DNA of 22,035 bases, from contig CAAEDK010000013.1 in assembly GCA_900754605.1 (NCBI GenBank), positions 1-22,035 on the forward strand, read 5' to 3'. A program made the position numbers and the translations under genes. How positions within the stretch are numbered: position 1 is the stretch's first letter; each line of letters starts with the position of its first letter. This document shows positions 14,368 to 22,035 of the stretch, one piece after another. Origin of the DNA: an uncultured Oscillospiraceae bacterium. Its GTDB lineage: Bacteria; Bacillota_A; Clostridia; Oscillospirales; Oscillospiraceae. The notes below the pieces were generated by a model. The model had not been told where the DNA came from and did no database searches. It saw only the letters and a list, made by a program, of their open reading frames with translations.

Positions 14368-16290
14368 ATGAACAAGCGATTCCTGGCAAAAATCCTAACG
14401 CTCTGTATGATCGTGTCCATGGTTCAGCTTCCGGTGTCTGCCGCCTCCGCCGACACAGATACTGCTCCCGCAACGGGAACGGGTATTTCGTGGAGCGTGG
14501 AATCCGACGGGACCTATAAGGTGAACGACGATGTTACGGTAAGCGGTACATATACGGTGGGCAACGACGCCAACGGCACCTATGTGATCGCCTTGGACAC
14601 CGACACCGGAAATACCGAGACCTACAGCCTTACCATGGATACTATCGTCGTGGCATCTGACAGCAAGCTGACCGTCAAGGGCGGCGCCGTAAAGGCATAC
14701 ACTACCGGCGACGACGTTACCTTCAAGGTCAGCGGCCAGCTGGTGCTCGACGGCATCAAGGCGGAGGCACCTGTGGTTCTCACCGTTCCTAGTGAAATCA
14801 AGAACGAGACCAAGGCCACAACTTTTGCAACGACAGGTACGACGGGGAAGACCATTACTCTTACCGGTAAGCTCGACTTTGGTGAGAACGGTGTCACGGT
14901 CAAGGACGGCGCGACAGTCATCATCAAGAGCGATGAGCACAGTATAGGAACCATTATCAGCGGTACCATCACCGTTGAGGAGGGCGCTGTCCTGAAGATC
15001 CAGAGCGATGTCACCCTGAACTCTGACATCATCGCGAAGGGTACTGTCGAGGTCGAGAACAATGCCACGGTGAGCGGTACCGGCAATATCGTGCTGGAAG
15101 GCGGTACCGCGTCCGGTAATGTTGATGCGTACTACAAGATCACGCAAGACGCGGTGAGCGGTGGTAATGTCGACCTGACCTATAAAGTCGGTAACGATAC
15201 TTATAGTATACGGGGCGATGTGATCCCCGTCGGTAGTACGGTGGTCGTAACGGCTACTCCCCAATCGGACTATAAAGTCAGCAGCGGCACCTATACCATT
15301 GGTGATGACGCAACTAAGTTTTCCATTGAGAACTTCAGTAGCAGTACCGCTGGACAGAAAGTCATCGGTGAGTTTACTCCCAACAACGGTCCCATTAAAG
15401 TCGCTGTTACCTTCGCCTACGTCAGCAGTGGCGGTGGCGACCACGGTGGCGGCGGCGGAGGCGGAGGCGGCGGAGGAAGCTCCTCCAGCAGCTCCCGCGT
15501 AACGGTAGCTTCCACCACCCACGGCCGCGTGACTGTCAGCCCGGACAACCCCAAGACCGGCGACACCGTGACCATCACGGTTCGCCCGGATGATGGCTAT
15601 GTCCTGGATACCCTCACTGTGACGAACACGAGTGGCAAGGAAGTTGAGCTGACCAAGGTGAACGATACCCGGTACACCTTCGTGATGCCCAATTCCAAGG
15701 TGACCGTCAAGGCCACCTTCGTGGCCGAGGAGCCCAGCGGCATGCCCTTCACGGACGTGGCGTCCGGCGCCTGGTACTATGACGCCGTGTCCTTTGTGTA
15801 TAAGCGCGGCCTCATGGCCGGTACCGGCGACAACCTGTTCAGCCCAAATGTGACCACTAGCCGCGGCATGATCGTCACCATCCTGTACCGTCTGGACGGC
15901 TCCCCCAGTGCTTCCAGCGCCGGCTTCACCGATGTGACCTCCGGCCAGTGGTACACCGATGCGGTGAACTGGGCGGCCGCCAACGACATCGTGGCGGGCT
16001 ACGGCAACGGCCTGTTCGGGCCCAACGACACCGTGACCCGTGAGCAGATGGCGGTCATTCTGTACCGCTATGCCCAGTACAAGGGCTACGATACCAGCGC
16101 GTCCAACAGCCTGAATGGCTACACGGACGTGGGTGGCGTCAGCTCCTGGGCGCTCACCGCCATGCAGTGGGCTAACGCTGAGGGCCTCATCAACGGCACC
16201 AGCGGCACGACCCTGAGCCCCACCAACGGCGCAACCCGCGCTGAGGTGGCCCAGATCCTCATGCGCTTCTGCGAGAATTTCGTGGACTAA
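14368..16290 (+). CDS. secreted SLH-domain surface protein
   Basis: Cell-wall protein with an N-terminal signal peptide (MNKRFLAKILTL, then a hydrophobic core, cleavage likely after VSAASA). A roughly 330-residue repetitive beta-rich region may form a beta-solenoid. A Gly then Ser-rich linker follows (15424-15498), then a small beta domain resembling divergent InlB-type repeats (about 15500-15725), then three SLH domains (about 15745-15900, 15922-16090 and 16120-16280) with FTDV and G-x-W-Y-x-DAV landmarks. SLH triplets bind pyruvylated secondary wall polymer, so the protein should be held non-covalently on the surface. ATG 14368 fits the signal peptide; ATG 14356 is in frame but overlaps the ribosome site. 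The linker and SLH part has much higher GC at third positions than the solenoid part, suggesting module shuffling. A hairpin array follows. Confidence 0.88.
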   Translation: MNKRFLAKILTLCMIVSMVQLPVSAASADTDTAPATGTGISWSVESDGTYKVNDDVTVSGTYTVGNDANGTYVIALDTDTGNTETYSLTMDTIVVASDSKLTVKGGAVKAYTTGDDVTFKVSGQLVLDGIKAEAPVVLTVPSEIKNETKATTFATTGTTGKTITLTGKLDFGENGVTVKDGATVIIKSDEHSIGTIISGTITVEEGAVLKIQSDVTLNSDIIAKGTVEVENNATVSGTGNIVLEGGTASGNVDAYYKITQDAVSGGNVDLTYKVGNDTYSIRGDVIPVGSTVVVTATPQSDYKVSSGTYTIGDDATKFSIENFSSSTAGQKVIGEFTPNNGPIKVAVTFAYVSSGGGDHGGGGGGGGGGGSSSSSSRVTVASTTHGRVTVSPDNPKTGDTVTITVRPDDGYVLDTLTVTNTSGKEVELTKVNDTRYTFVMPNSKVTVKATFVAEEPSGMPFTDVASGAWYYDAVSFVYKRGLMAGTGDNLFSPNVTTSRGMIVTILYRLDGSPSASSAGFTDVTSGQWYTDAVNWAAANDIVAGYGNGLFGPNDTVTREQMAVILYRYAQYKGYDTSASNSLNGYTDVGGVSSWALTAMQWANAEGLINGTSGTTLSPTNGATRAEVAQILMRFCENFVD

Positions 16291-16318
16291 TTGAGGACAA
16301 CTAAGTACCTATAAGCCC

Positions 16319-16465
16319 GAAGAACGGGAAGCCCTTCCTTCCCGTTCTTCCCAAAGCCCTCCCGCTGTGTGAAGGGCTTTGGGAAGAACTCTTTCTTCGG
16401 AGTTCTTTTCTTCCGTCTCTGTCCATCTCCCAGAGACGGAAACCAACTGTGCGGAATACCCGCAC
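16319..16465 (+). terminator. array of five adjacent hairpins including an intrinsic terminator
   Basis: The arms are: 16319-16331 with 16338-16350 (13 perfect pairs); 16344-16360 with 16373-16389 (17 perfect pairs); 16384-16391 with 16400-16407 (8 pairs, then a T-rich TTTCTTCC run); 16411-16421 with 16431-16441 (11 perfect pairs); and 16449-16454 with 16460-16465 (6 pairs, TTTT shortly after). Arms of the first three overlap, so they compete. The third behaves like an intrinsic terminator for the SLH transcript. The stretch from 16291 to 16589 holds no gene that I can see. Confidence 0.75.
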
Positions 16466-16589
16466 GGACGGTTTTCTCCTTTCCGAACGGGGGCGTTTCC
16501 CGGCAGATCTGCGCGGGGGATGAGTGAGAGACCACCCCATCCCCCGCCCCCCGTTTCAGACAGAAAACTACCTGACAAGGAATCTGCAT

Positions 16590-18950
16590 ATGAAATCCAA
16601 ATCTTTGGCTACAGAAAAAACAAAACAAGCAATAAAAGCCCCGCTTACGATCTGGAAAGCCAGCCTCCCCTTTTTCCTGGGGGCGGTGCTGTTTCTCATG
16701 GTCTGCCTGTGCTCCGCCTCTACCATTAAGCCGGCAACCATGGTTTTGGCCGTCGGGGTCCCCATCCTGACCTTCCTGTGCTTTACACAGCTGCGGGACC
16801 GGATGGGTGTCCCCCTGCTTCTTCTGGCTGCCGTGGTCCTGATGGACGGGATCTCCACGCTGTACGCCGTGTCTGGGAAATTCGCCCTCTACGAATTCTT
16901 AAAAGTCCTGGCCTCCTTCTGCCTGGTCCTGTTCCTGCTGGCCATCGCCCCCGGGAAGGGTGTGCAGCCGGGCCGCTGGATTGCCACGCTCCTGGAGACC
17001 TGTGCGGCCCTGGCCAGCCTGGTGAGTATCGATATGCTCTCCACCCGGTGGATCAGTACCCCGGTCCTGGCGCTCCTGGAGCGGTTTACCCAGGATTACA
17101 GCGCTCTCTCAGGGGTGGAGGCCGGTGTCCGCATGACCTCCATTTTTGAAAATCCCAACGTGTTCGCCGGATGTGTGGGAATCGCCGTCCTGCTCTCCCT
17201 GGGACTGATCCAGTCCAGCAAAACCAACTGGGAAAAACGCATACACCAGGTCCTGCTCTTCCTCAATGCCCTGGCTTTCGTGCTGGCCTTCAGTATGGGG
17301 GCAACCGGGACCATCGCCGTCGCTTTCCTGGCCCTTCTGGCGCTGGAACAGAAGGAGAAACGGGCAGGTCTTCTGATTCTCATGCTGGAAACCCTGGTAC
17401 TTACTCTGGTCTGCGCTGCTCTAATCTCCATGACCTCTTTCGAGGTGTGGAGCGGCGTTCAGCCAATTCCCCTGTTGTGCCTTCTGGTGGGCTCCGCCAT
17501 CCTGTGCGGGATGGACCATTGGCTCGGAGGGCCGCTGTCAAAGCATATGGAAGGCCGGGGAAAGCTCATCCTGGCTCTGACCGGCGGCGTCCTGGCCGCC
17601 CTGGTAGTCTTTGCCGTGGCGGCATATAACATCACCGGGCCGGTCTCTCTCCAGCGCGGAGAGGGACTGCGCCGGGCCGCCTACCCGGAGCCTGGAACTT
17701 ATACCCTGGCCGTAGAGGCGGATGCCGGTCTCACCGTGACCATTGAGAGTCAGAACCAGCAGGAGACCATGATGCACACCAGCACAGAGCTCTACCGGGG
17801 CGAAGCCTCGGGAGCACAGTTCACCGTCCCGGAGGACAGCCTGGTGGTCTACTTCAACTTTTCTGCGCCGGAGACGGTACGGGTGGAGTCTGTGACATAT
17901 CAGAATGAGGAAGCCTCCGGCTCTGTCCCCCTGGGTTACCGCCTGCTCCCCGGCTTTATCGCCAATCGGCTCCAGGGCCTCTTCGCCAACGAGAACGCCA
18001 TCCAGCGGGTAGTCTTTTTCGCGGACGGCCTGAAGCTCTTTCAGAGAAGCCCGGTTATCGGCTTGGGTATGGGGGCCTTTGAAAACGGCGTCCGCAGCGT
18101 GCAGTCCTTCTACTATGAGACCAAATACGTCCATAATCACTATATCCAGGCCCTGGTGGAGACTGGCGTGGTGGGTCTTGCCCTGTTCCTGCTCCTTCTG
18201 GGCGGAAGCGCCGCAGCAGTGTGGCGTGCCCGAAAAAGGACGGTAGTCCATCCCCTGGTCCCCGCGCTGGGGGCCACCCTGGTATTCATGGCGGGCCACG
18301 CCGCCACAGAGGTCGTGTTCTCCTCTTATCCCTACCTGCCTATGGCCTTTGGGGTCTTCGCCCTTATCAGCCTGTGCTGTGAGGAAAGTAAAATCAAATT
18401 GAGCCAGATGGCAAAGACTGCCTCCTGTCTGGCCGCCTCCGCGCTGATCGGGGTGTACGCCGTTCTGCTGGGGTGCAATATGTATGCCCAGCGCCTGTTC
18501 AACGGAAACCCTACCGGAGAGGACCTGACCGTGGCCGTGAGCATGGACCGGTTTGAATGGGCGGACTACGCCTTGTCTTATGTGCTGAGCGTCAGCAGCG
18601 CCGGAGATGTGGATCCCTCTGTCCGCCAACAGGCGGACGAGTACGCGGAACGTCTGGCAGAGGTGGACTCCAACACCATCCCCATCTATCTGGCCCAATA
18701 CTACTTCCTCACAGGCCGGACACAGGAAGCTCTGGATATGGTGGAGCAGTATGTGGACTACGTCTCCTCAGACCCGGAGACGTGGCAGACCGCTTTCGAC
18801 CTGCTGGAGCAATATGAACAGGATACTGACGACTACCGTACTGGGGTACAGTATATTGCGTGGAAGCTGGATACCTGGAACCAGGAGAATATGGGAGAAA
18901 TCACAGTGGATGAGGAGGCCAGGGCGTTCATCGCGCGGATGGGCTCCTGA
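16590..18950 (+). CDS. O-antigen ligase/polymerase-like membrane protein (WaaL/Wzy family) with TPR-like tail
   Basis: Polytopic membrane protein that either polymerises glycan repeat units or transfers finished glycan to an envelope acceptor. About ten hydrophobic helices flank a large outside loop. The family signature is near 18050-18200: SPVIGLGMGAFENGV, then VHNHYIQALVETGVVGLALF, with the HNHY histidine typical of the Wzy_C domain; an earlier NPNVFAG motif also fits. The outside loop holds an extra beta-rich domain (about 17640-17930). After the last helix, about 150 residues of helical, TPR-like sequence follow. ATG 16590 with AAGGAAT upstream is preferred to GTG 16524, whose product would begin with a proline-rich stretch inside the spacer. 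Ligase is somewhat more likely than polymerase because the window has an ABC exporter and no Wzx flippase. Confidence 0.84.
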   Translation: MKSKSLATEKTKQAIKAPLTIWKASLPFFLGAVLFLMVCLCSASTIKPATMVLAVGVPILTFLCFTQLRDRMGVPLLLLAAVVLMDGISTLYAVSGKFALYEFLKVLASFCLVLFLLAIAPGKGVQPGRWIATLLETCAALASLVSIDMLSTRWISTPVLALLERFTQDYSALSGVEAGVRMTSIFENPNVFAGCVGIAVLLSLGLIQSSKTNWEKRIHQVLLFLNALAFVLAFSMGATGTIAVAFLALLALEQKEKRAGLLILMLETLVLTLVCAALISMTSFEVWSGVQPIPLLCLLVGSAILCGMDHWLGGPLSKHMEGRGKLILALTGGVLAALVVFAVAAYNITGPVSLQRGEGLRRAAYPEPGTYTLAVEADAGLTVTIESQNQQETMMHTSTELYRGEASGAQFTVPEDSLVVYFNFSAPETVRVESVTYQNEEASGSVPLGYRLLPGFIANRLQGLFANENAIQRVVFFADGLKLFQRSPVIGLGMGAFENGVRSVQSFYYETKYVHNHYIQALVETGVVGLALFLLLLGGSAAAVWRARKRTVVHPLVPALGATLVFMAGHAATEVVFSSYPYLPMAFGVFALISLCCEESKIKLSQMAKTASCLAASALIGVYAVLLGCNMYAQRLFNGNPTGEDLTVAVSMDRFEWADYALSYVLSVSSAGDVDPSVRQQADEYAERLAEVDSNTIPIYLAQYYFLTGRTQEALDMVEQYVDYVSSDPETWQTAFDLLEQYEQDTDDYRTGVQYIAWKLDTWNQENMGEITVDEEARAFIARMGS

Positions 18951-18961
18951 AAGAAAGAGAT

Positions 18962-20371
18962 ATGATCCGAGAAAATCAGAGACTCCTCAATCATTTGAAT
19001 GTGCTCAGCGATGCGGTCCTGACCTTCCTTGCCCTTCCTATCGCTTACTGGATCCGGTTCTTCCTCATGCCAAGCGGCGTGGCAGGCATCCCGTTCCAGA
19101 ACTATCTGTGGCTCGCCGCAGCCTTTACTCTGGTACAAATCTTCACCTACGCACTGTTCGGCCTTTACCAGTCTTTCCGGAAAACCAGACTCCTGGATGA
19201 GCTATTCCGGCTGTGGCAGGCCAGCCTGCTGGATATGGTTTTACTGCTGAGCTGGCTCTTTGTGGAGTGGGAGGTTCATTACTCCCGCTGGACCTTTGTT
19301 TTATTCTTCCTCATCAGCGTAGGAGCCTTGAGCGGAAAGCGGATCGTCCTGCGGAAGCTCCTCCGGTACTTCCGTCAGAAAGGATATAACCAGAAGCACG
19401 TCCTCATCGTAGGCGGCGGGGAGACCGCGCTGCAGTACCTGAAGGAAATCCAGCGGGACCGGGAGCTGGGCTACCACCCTGTCGGGTACATAGCGGACCA
19501 TACAACAAAACAGATGGCTGGTCTGCGGTGTCTGGGCAGCTATGACCATTTGGAAAAGGTGCTGGAACGCCAGAAACCGGACGAGGTGATCTCCGCCATC
19601 GGCGTGGAGGACTACCACCGGATGCCCCAAATCATCTCTGCCTGTGAGAAGACCGGGAGCAAGCTCTCCATCATCCCATTTTATGCCGACTACATGCCCT
19701 CTAATCCCCAGTTCGACAGCCTCAATGGAATCCCCCTGATGAACCTCCGACGCATCCCTCTGGATAACTGGGGAAACGCCTTCTGCAAGCGGGCCATGGA
19801 TATCGTCGGCTCCGCTTTGCTCCTGCTCCTGACCTCGCCGGTCATGCTCTTCTGCGCGGCAGGTGTCCGTCTCTCCTCCCCAGGGCCTGTCTTTTTCCGC
19901 CAGAAGCGGATTGGCCGGAGCAAAAGGCCCTTTTATATGTATAAGTTCCGCTCTATGCGGGTGAATGACGAACAGGATACCGGGTGGAGCGGTCAGACGG
20001 ACAGCAGAAAGACCCGGTTCGGGGCGTTTCTGCGGAAATGCTCTCTGGACGAGTTTCCCCAGTTCTGGAACGTGCTCAAGGGGGATATGAGCCTGGTAGG
20101 CCCCAGGCCAGAGGTCCCCTACTATGTAGAGCAATTCAAGGAGGAAGTCCCACTGTATATGGTGAAGCACCAGGTGCGGCCGGGTATTACCGGCTGGGCC
20201 CAGGTCAACGGTCTGCGGGGGGATACCTCCATAAAGGCCAGGATTGAGCATGACGTCTACTATATCGAGCACTGGAGTCTCGGTTTCGATCTGAAAATCT
20301 TATGGATGACCCTGTTCAAGGGGAAGTTCCTGAACGATGAATCTCTAAGTGGCAGTGCGCCTGGGAGGTGA
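18962..20371 (+). CDS. initiating polyprenyl-phosphate sugar-1-phosphate transferase (WcaJ/CpsE type)
   Basis: Membrane phosphoglycosyltransferase that moves a sugar-1-phosphate from a UDP-sugar to undecaprenyl phosphate, the first step of glycan assembly. The 469 residues show four N-terminal helices, a CoA-binding-like Rossmann domain ([15 protein letters not shown]), a fifth hydrophobic segment at [17 protein letters not shown], and the bacterial sugar transferase domain. The latter carries [42 protein letters not shown] (catalytic D-E and the PR motif) and [12 protein letters not shown]. Length and domain order are those of full-size family members. It starts 11 bases after the ligase gene, and its stop overlaps the GTG that begins the next frame. 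The sugar, glucose, galactose or other, cannot be decided. Confidence 0.92.
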   Translation: MIRENQRLLNHLNVLSDAVLTFLALPIAYWIRFFLMPSGVAGIPFQNYLWLAAAFTLVQIFTYALFGLYQSFRKTRLLDELFRLWQASLLDMVLLLSWLFVEWEVHYSRWTFVLFFLISVGALSGKRIVLRKLLRYFRQKGYNQKHVLIVGGGETALQYLKEIQRDRELGYHPVGYIADHTTKQMAGLRCLGSYDHLEKVLERQKPDEVISAIGVEDYHRMPQIISACEKTGSKLSIIPFYADYMPSNPQFDSLNGIPLMNLRRIPLDNWGNAFCKRAMDIVGSALLLLLTSPVMLFCAAGVRLSSPGPVFFRQKRIGRSKRPFYMYKFRSMRVNDEQDTGWSGQTDSRKTRFGAFLRKCSLDEFPQFWNVLKGDMSLVGPRPEVPYYVEQFKEEVPLYMVKHQVRPGITGWAQVNGLRGDTSIKARIEHDVYYIEHWSLGFDLKILWMTLFKGKFLNDESLSGSAPGR

Positions 20372-20379
20372 GGCAGGCT

Positions 20380-21516
20380 ATGGAGAAGAAGGTGCTTTTC
20401 ACCGCGTCAACCGCCTCCCATATCCGAAACTTCCACCTCCCATATTTAAGGGCCTTTTGTGAGCATGGTTGGACCGTCCACGTAGCCTGCGGCGGCCCGG
20501 AGGCTGTGATTCCGGACGCTCACGAAGTGAAAATTCTCCCCTTCCGAAAGAAAATGCTGGCTGCGGAGAACCTGCAGGCGGCCCGGACTCTGCGCCGGAT
20601 GATGGAGGAGGAGCAGTACGACCTCATCTCTACCCACACCTCCCTGGCTGCCTTTTTTACCCGCGTGGCGGTAAAGGGCATGAAAAAAAGGCCCCCTGTG
20701 GCCTGTATGGTGCATGGATATCTTTTTGATGAAGAGACACCATGGCTCAAGCAGGCAGTGCTCCTGACAGCAGAGAAATGGATGGCTTCTGTGACCGACC
20801 TGCTGTTCACCATGAACGAGTGGGACTACGCCCTGGCGAAGAAGCACAGATTGGGCACACGTGTTGTCTCGGTTCCAGGCGTGGGAGTGGACTTCTCCAG
20901 GCTGGATGCCTGCCCGGAGTTGACAAGGGAAGTATTGAGAAATCAACTGAATATCCCGGAGGACGCAGTCGTCATGCTCTATCCCGCCGAGTTTTCAGAG
21001 CGGAAGAGCCAGGCGGTACTGATCCGGGCTATGGCCTGTCTCCCAGGACGAGCTGTCCTGGTCCTGGCGGGGGATGGAGAACATCTGGAGGACTGCAAGG
21101 CGCTGGCAAAAGGCTTGGGGGTGGCGGACAGGGTGCGCTTCCCGGGCCATGTATCCCCAATTGGGCCGTGGTACCGGATGGCCGATATCGCGGTCTCCGC
21201 AAGCCGGAGTGAAGGACTTCCATTCAACATCATGGAGGCTATGTACTCTGGGCTTCCAGTAGTAGCCAGCGGCGTGAAGGGTCATACGGACCTGCTCCAG
21301 CGCAGCGGCGCGGGCTTGCTCTATCCCTACGGGGATGAGGAGCTTTGCGCAGAGGCCATCCAAATGCTCATGGGGTCCGAGGACATGCGGGAGCATTTGG
21401 GTGCAGCGGGGCGGCGGGAGGTGGTACAATATAGTTTGGATCAGGCCCTCCCTGGTATCATGGAGCTTTATGAAGAGCTGGCCCTGGAGGACAAAGCAAA
21501 ACCTGTGGCGAGGTAA
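20380..21516 (+). CDS. glycosyltransferase family 4 (GT-B)
   Basis: Retaining GT-B glycosyltransferase acting at the inner face of the membrane, probably adding the second sugar because its gene directly follows the initiating transferase. Landmarks: an N-terminal FTASTASHIRNFHLPYLRAF segment, H-G-Y-L-F in the acceptor domain, VPGVGVDFSR, YPAEFSERKSQAVLIRAM, LVLAGDGEHLEDC, and SEGLPFNIMEAMYSGLPVV, which contains the E-x7-E motif. At 378 residues it has normal length. ATG 20380 with GGGAGG 11 bases upstream is preferred to GTG 20368, which overlaps that site and the upstream stop. It is the last intact gene of the transcript. Confidence 0.88.
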   Translation: MEKKVLFTASTASHIRNFHLPYLRAFCEHGWTVHVACGGPEAVIPDAHEVKILPFRKKMLAAENLQAARTLRRMMEEEQYDLISTHTSLAAFFTRVAVKGMKKRPPVACMVHGYLFDEETPWLKQAVLLTAEKWMASVTDLLFTMNEWDYALAKKHRLGTRVVSVPGVGVDFSRLDACPELTREVLRNQLNIPEDAVVMLYPAEFSERKSQAVLIRAMACLPGRAVLVLAGDGEHLEDCKALAKGLGVADRVRFPGHVSPIGPWYRMADIAVSASRSEGLPFNIMEAMYSGLPVVASGVKGHTDLLQRSGAGLLYPYGDEELCAEAIQMLMGSEDMREHLGAAGRREVVQYSLDQALPGIMELYEELALEDKAKPVAR

Positions 21517-21540
21517 GTGGTGGGGTCAGATGTAAGGGAG

Positions 21541-21811
21541 GCAAGAGTTTCCTCCATCGTGACGGGCAAGAACGGACAACTCAAGAGCTGTATCGTCCCT
21601 ACCCTGACTCAAGGAAGCATCACTACTGCCCCCCTGCACTGCGGTTTATTACCTGATGATGGAGTACGGTATGGTGAACCTGAAGGGAGCTTCCACCTGG
21701 GAGCGGGCAGAGAAAATCATCTCCATTGCCCATCCAGATTTTCGTGAGGAGCTCAGTGGCCAAGCTGAGAAAATGGATATCTGGAGACAAAGCAATAAGC
21801 TGATAGACTGA
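21541..21811 (+). pseudogene. C-terminal fragment of an acetyl-CoA hydrolase/transferase-type CoA-transferase
   Basis: One frame reads VSSIVTGKNGQLKSCIVPTL, matching the conserved IVPTLTPG region of the Cat1/4-hydroxybutyrate CoA-transferase family. At about 21635 the frame shifts, and the next frame reads [14 protein letters not shown], then [18 protein letters not shown], the hallmark VTEYG-x-A-x-LKG and IAHPDFR motifs of the family C-terminus. It ends at TGA 21809-21811. The N-terminal three quarters of the gene (usually about 430-500 residues) are absent and the fragment has a frameshift, so it is dead. It has no link to glycan synthesis and marks a rearrangement at the right end of the locus. 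Confidence 0.75.
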
Positions 21812-21835
21812 TTTTTTAATGTTTTGACTTGACTC

Positions 21836-21889
21836 GGAAGCCGCACTGCTATGGAGTATCTGCCACAGCAGTGCGGCTTCCTTTGTTAC
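21836..21889 (+). terminator. strong intrinsic terminator-like hairpin
   Basis: GGAAGCCGCACTGCT (21836-21850) and AGCAGTGCGGCTTCC (21867-21881) form a perfect 15-pair stem, with three more pairs possible in the 16-base loop. A short T-rich tail (CTTTGTTA) follows. It lies 24 bases after the stop of the CoA-transferase fragment and would end any transcript arriving from the glycan genes. Confidence 0.75.
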
Positions 21890-21950
21890 GGCCCACTGCA
21901 AGAACTGTGCATATTGCATCATCCTGTTGCTCTAAAATGAGGCATACGGT

Positions 21951-22020
21951 CAGGTAGAATAAGTTTCGCAAAAAGACAAAGAGACATGGTTTGCAGATGT
22001 CTGGTAGAATGAAGTTGCGA
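21951..22020 (+). repeat. imperfect direct repeat at the right edge
   Basis: CAGGTAGAATAAGTTTCGCA (21951-21970) and CTGGTAGAATGAAGTTGCGA (22001-22020) share the core GGTAGAAT and similar flanks, 50 bases apart. The last 154 bases hold no gene I can see. The pair may belong to a repeat or element that continues beyond the window, or may be chance. Confidence 0.25.
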
Positions 22021-22035
22021 CACCACCATTCGAAA

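Noticed and set aside
16524..16589. GTG 16524 as start of the ligase-like gene
   Set aside because: It would add a proline-rich stretch encoded in the intergenic spacer; ATG 16590 has a better ribosome site and fits the membrane topology.
1..22035. CRISPR array, tRNA, rRNA or a complete insertion sequence
   Set aside because: No regularly spaced repeats, no tRNA-like cloverleaf or rRNA stretch, and no transposase-like protein were seen on either strand.

Overview
The window reads as a surface-glycan assembly locus of a Gram-positive-type anaerobe, probably a clostridial (Oscillospiraceae-like) gut bacterium. This is an inference from the S-layer-homology (SLH) protein, the TagGH/Wzm-Wzt-type exporter, the moderately high GC backbone with AGGAGG ribosome sites, and a CoA-transferase remnant of the kind seen in butyrate-type fermenters. 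All recognised genes are on the + strand.

Layout: (1) 1-2277, a polysaccharide ABC exporter: a permease with an unusual N-terminal outside domain, and a short ATPase. (2) 2258-10448, a visibly AT-richer cassette of nine tightly coupled genes: GT4 glycosyltransferase; unknown small protein A1; nucleotidyltransferase-kinase fusion; SIS sugar-phosphate isomerase; HAD phosphatase; GT9-like protein B1; unknown small protein A2; GT9-like protein B2; radical SAM protein. A1/A2 are paralogues and so are B1/B2, so the cassette holds two copies of an undescribed A-B module. (3) 10482-14359, a gene remnant, then two unknown envelope proteins: a polytopic membrane protein with a Gly/Pro-rich linker, and a coiled-coil membrane protein whose gene carries a frameshift. 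A structured leader follows. (4) 14368-16290, a secreted SLH protein, then a dense array of hairpins. (5) 16590-21516, an O-antigen ligase/polymerase-like protein, an initiating polyprenyl-phosphate sugar transferase and a GT4 glycosyltransferase. (6) 21541-21881, a frameshifted CoA-transferase fragment and a strong terminator, after which I recognise no gene.

How the parts could work together (inference): the initiating transferase puts the first sugar-phosphate on undecaprenyl phosphate and the GT4 enzymes extend it. The isomerase, kinase, phosphatase and nucleotidyltransferase make an unusual activated sugar or polyol that the GT9-like B proteins may transfer, with A proteins as partners. 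The radical SAM enzyme may modify the product, the ABC transporter exports it, and the ligase-like protein polymerises it or attaches it to the envelope, where the SLH protein is anchored. The A-B module and its radical SAM neighbour are the best candidates for an undescribed system.

Two genes look frameshifted (about 7390 and 12190) and two stretches look like gene remnants (10482-10592 and 21541-21811). Real decay and sequencing error cannot be told apart from the sequence alone.
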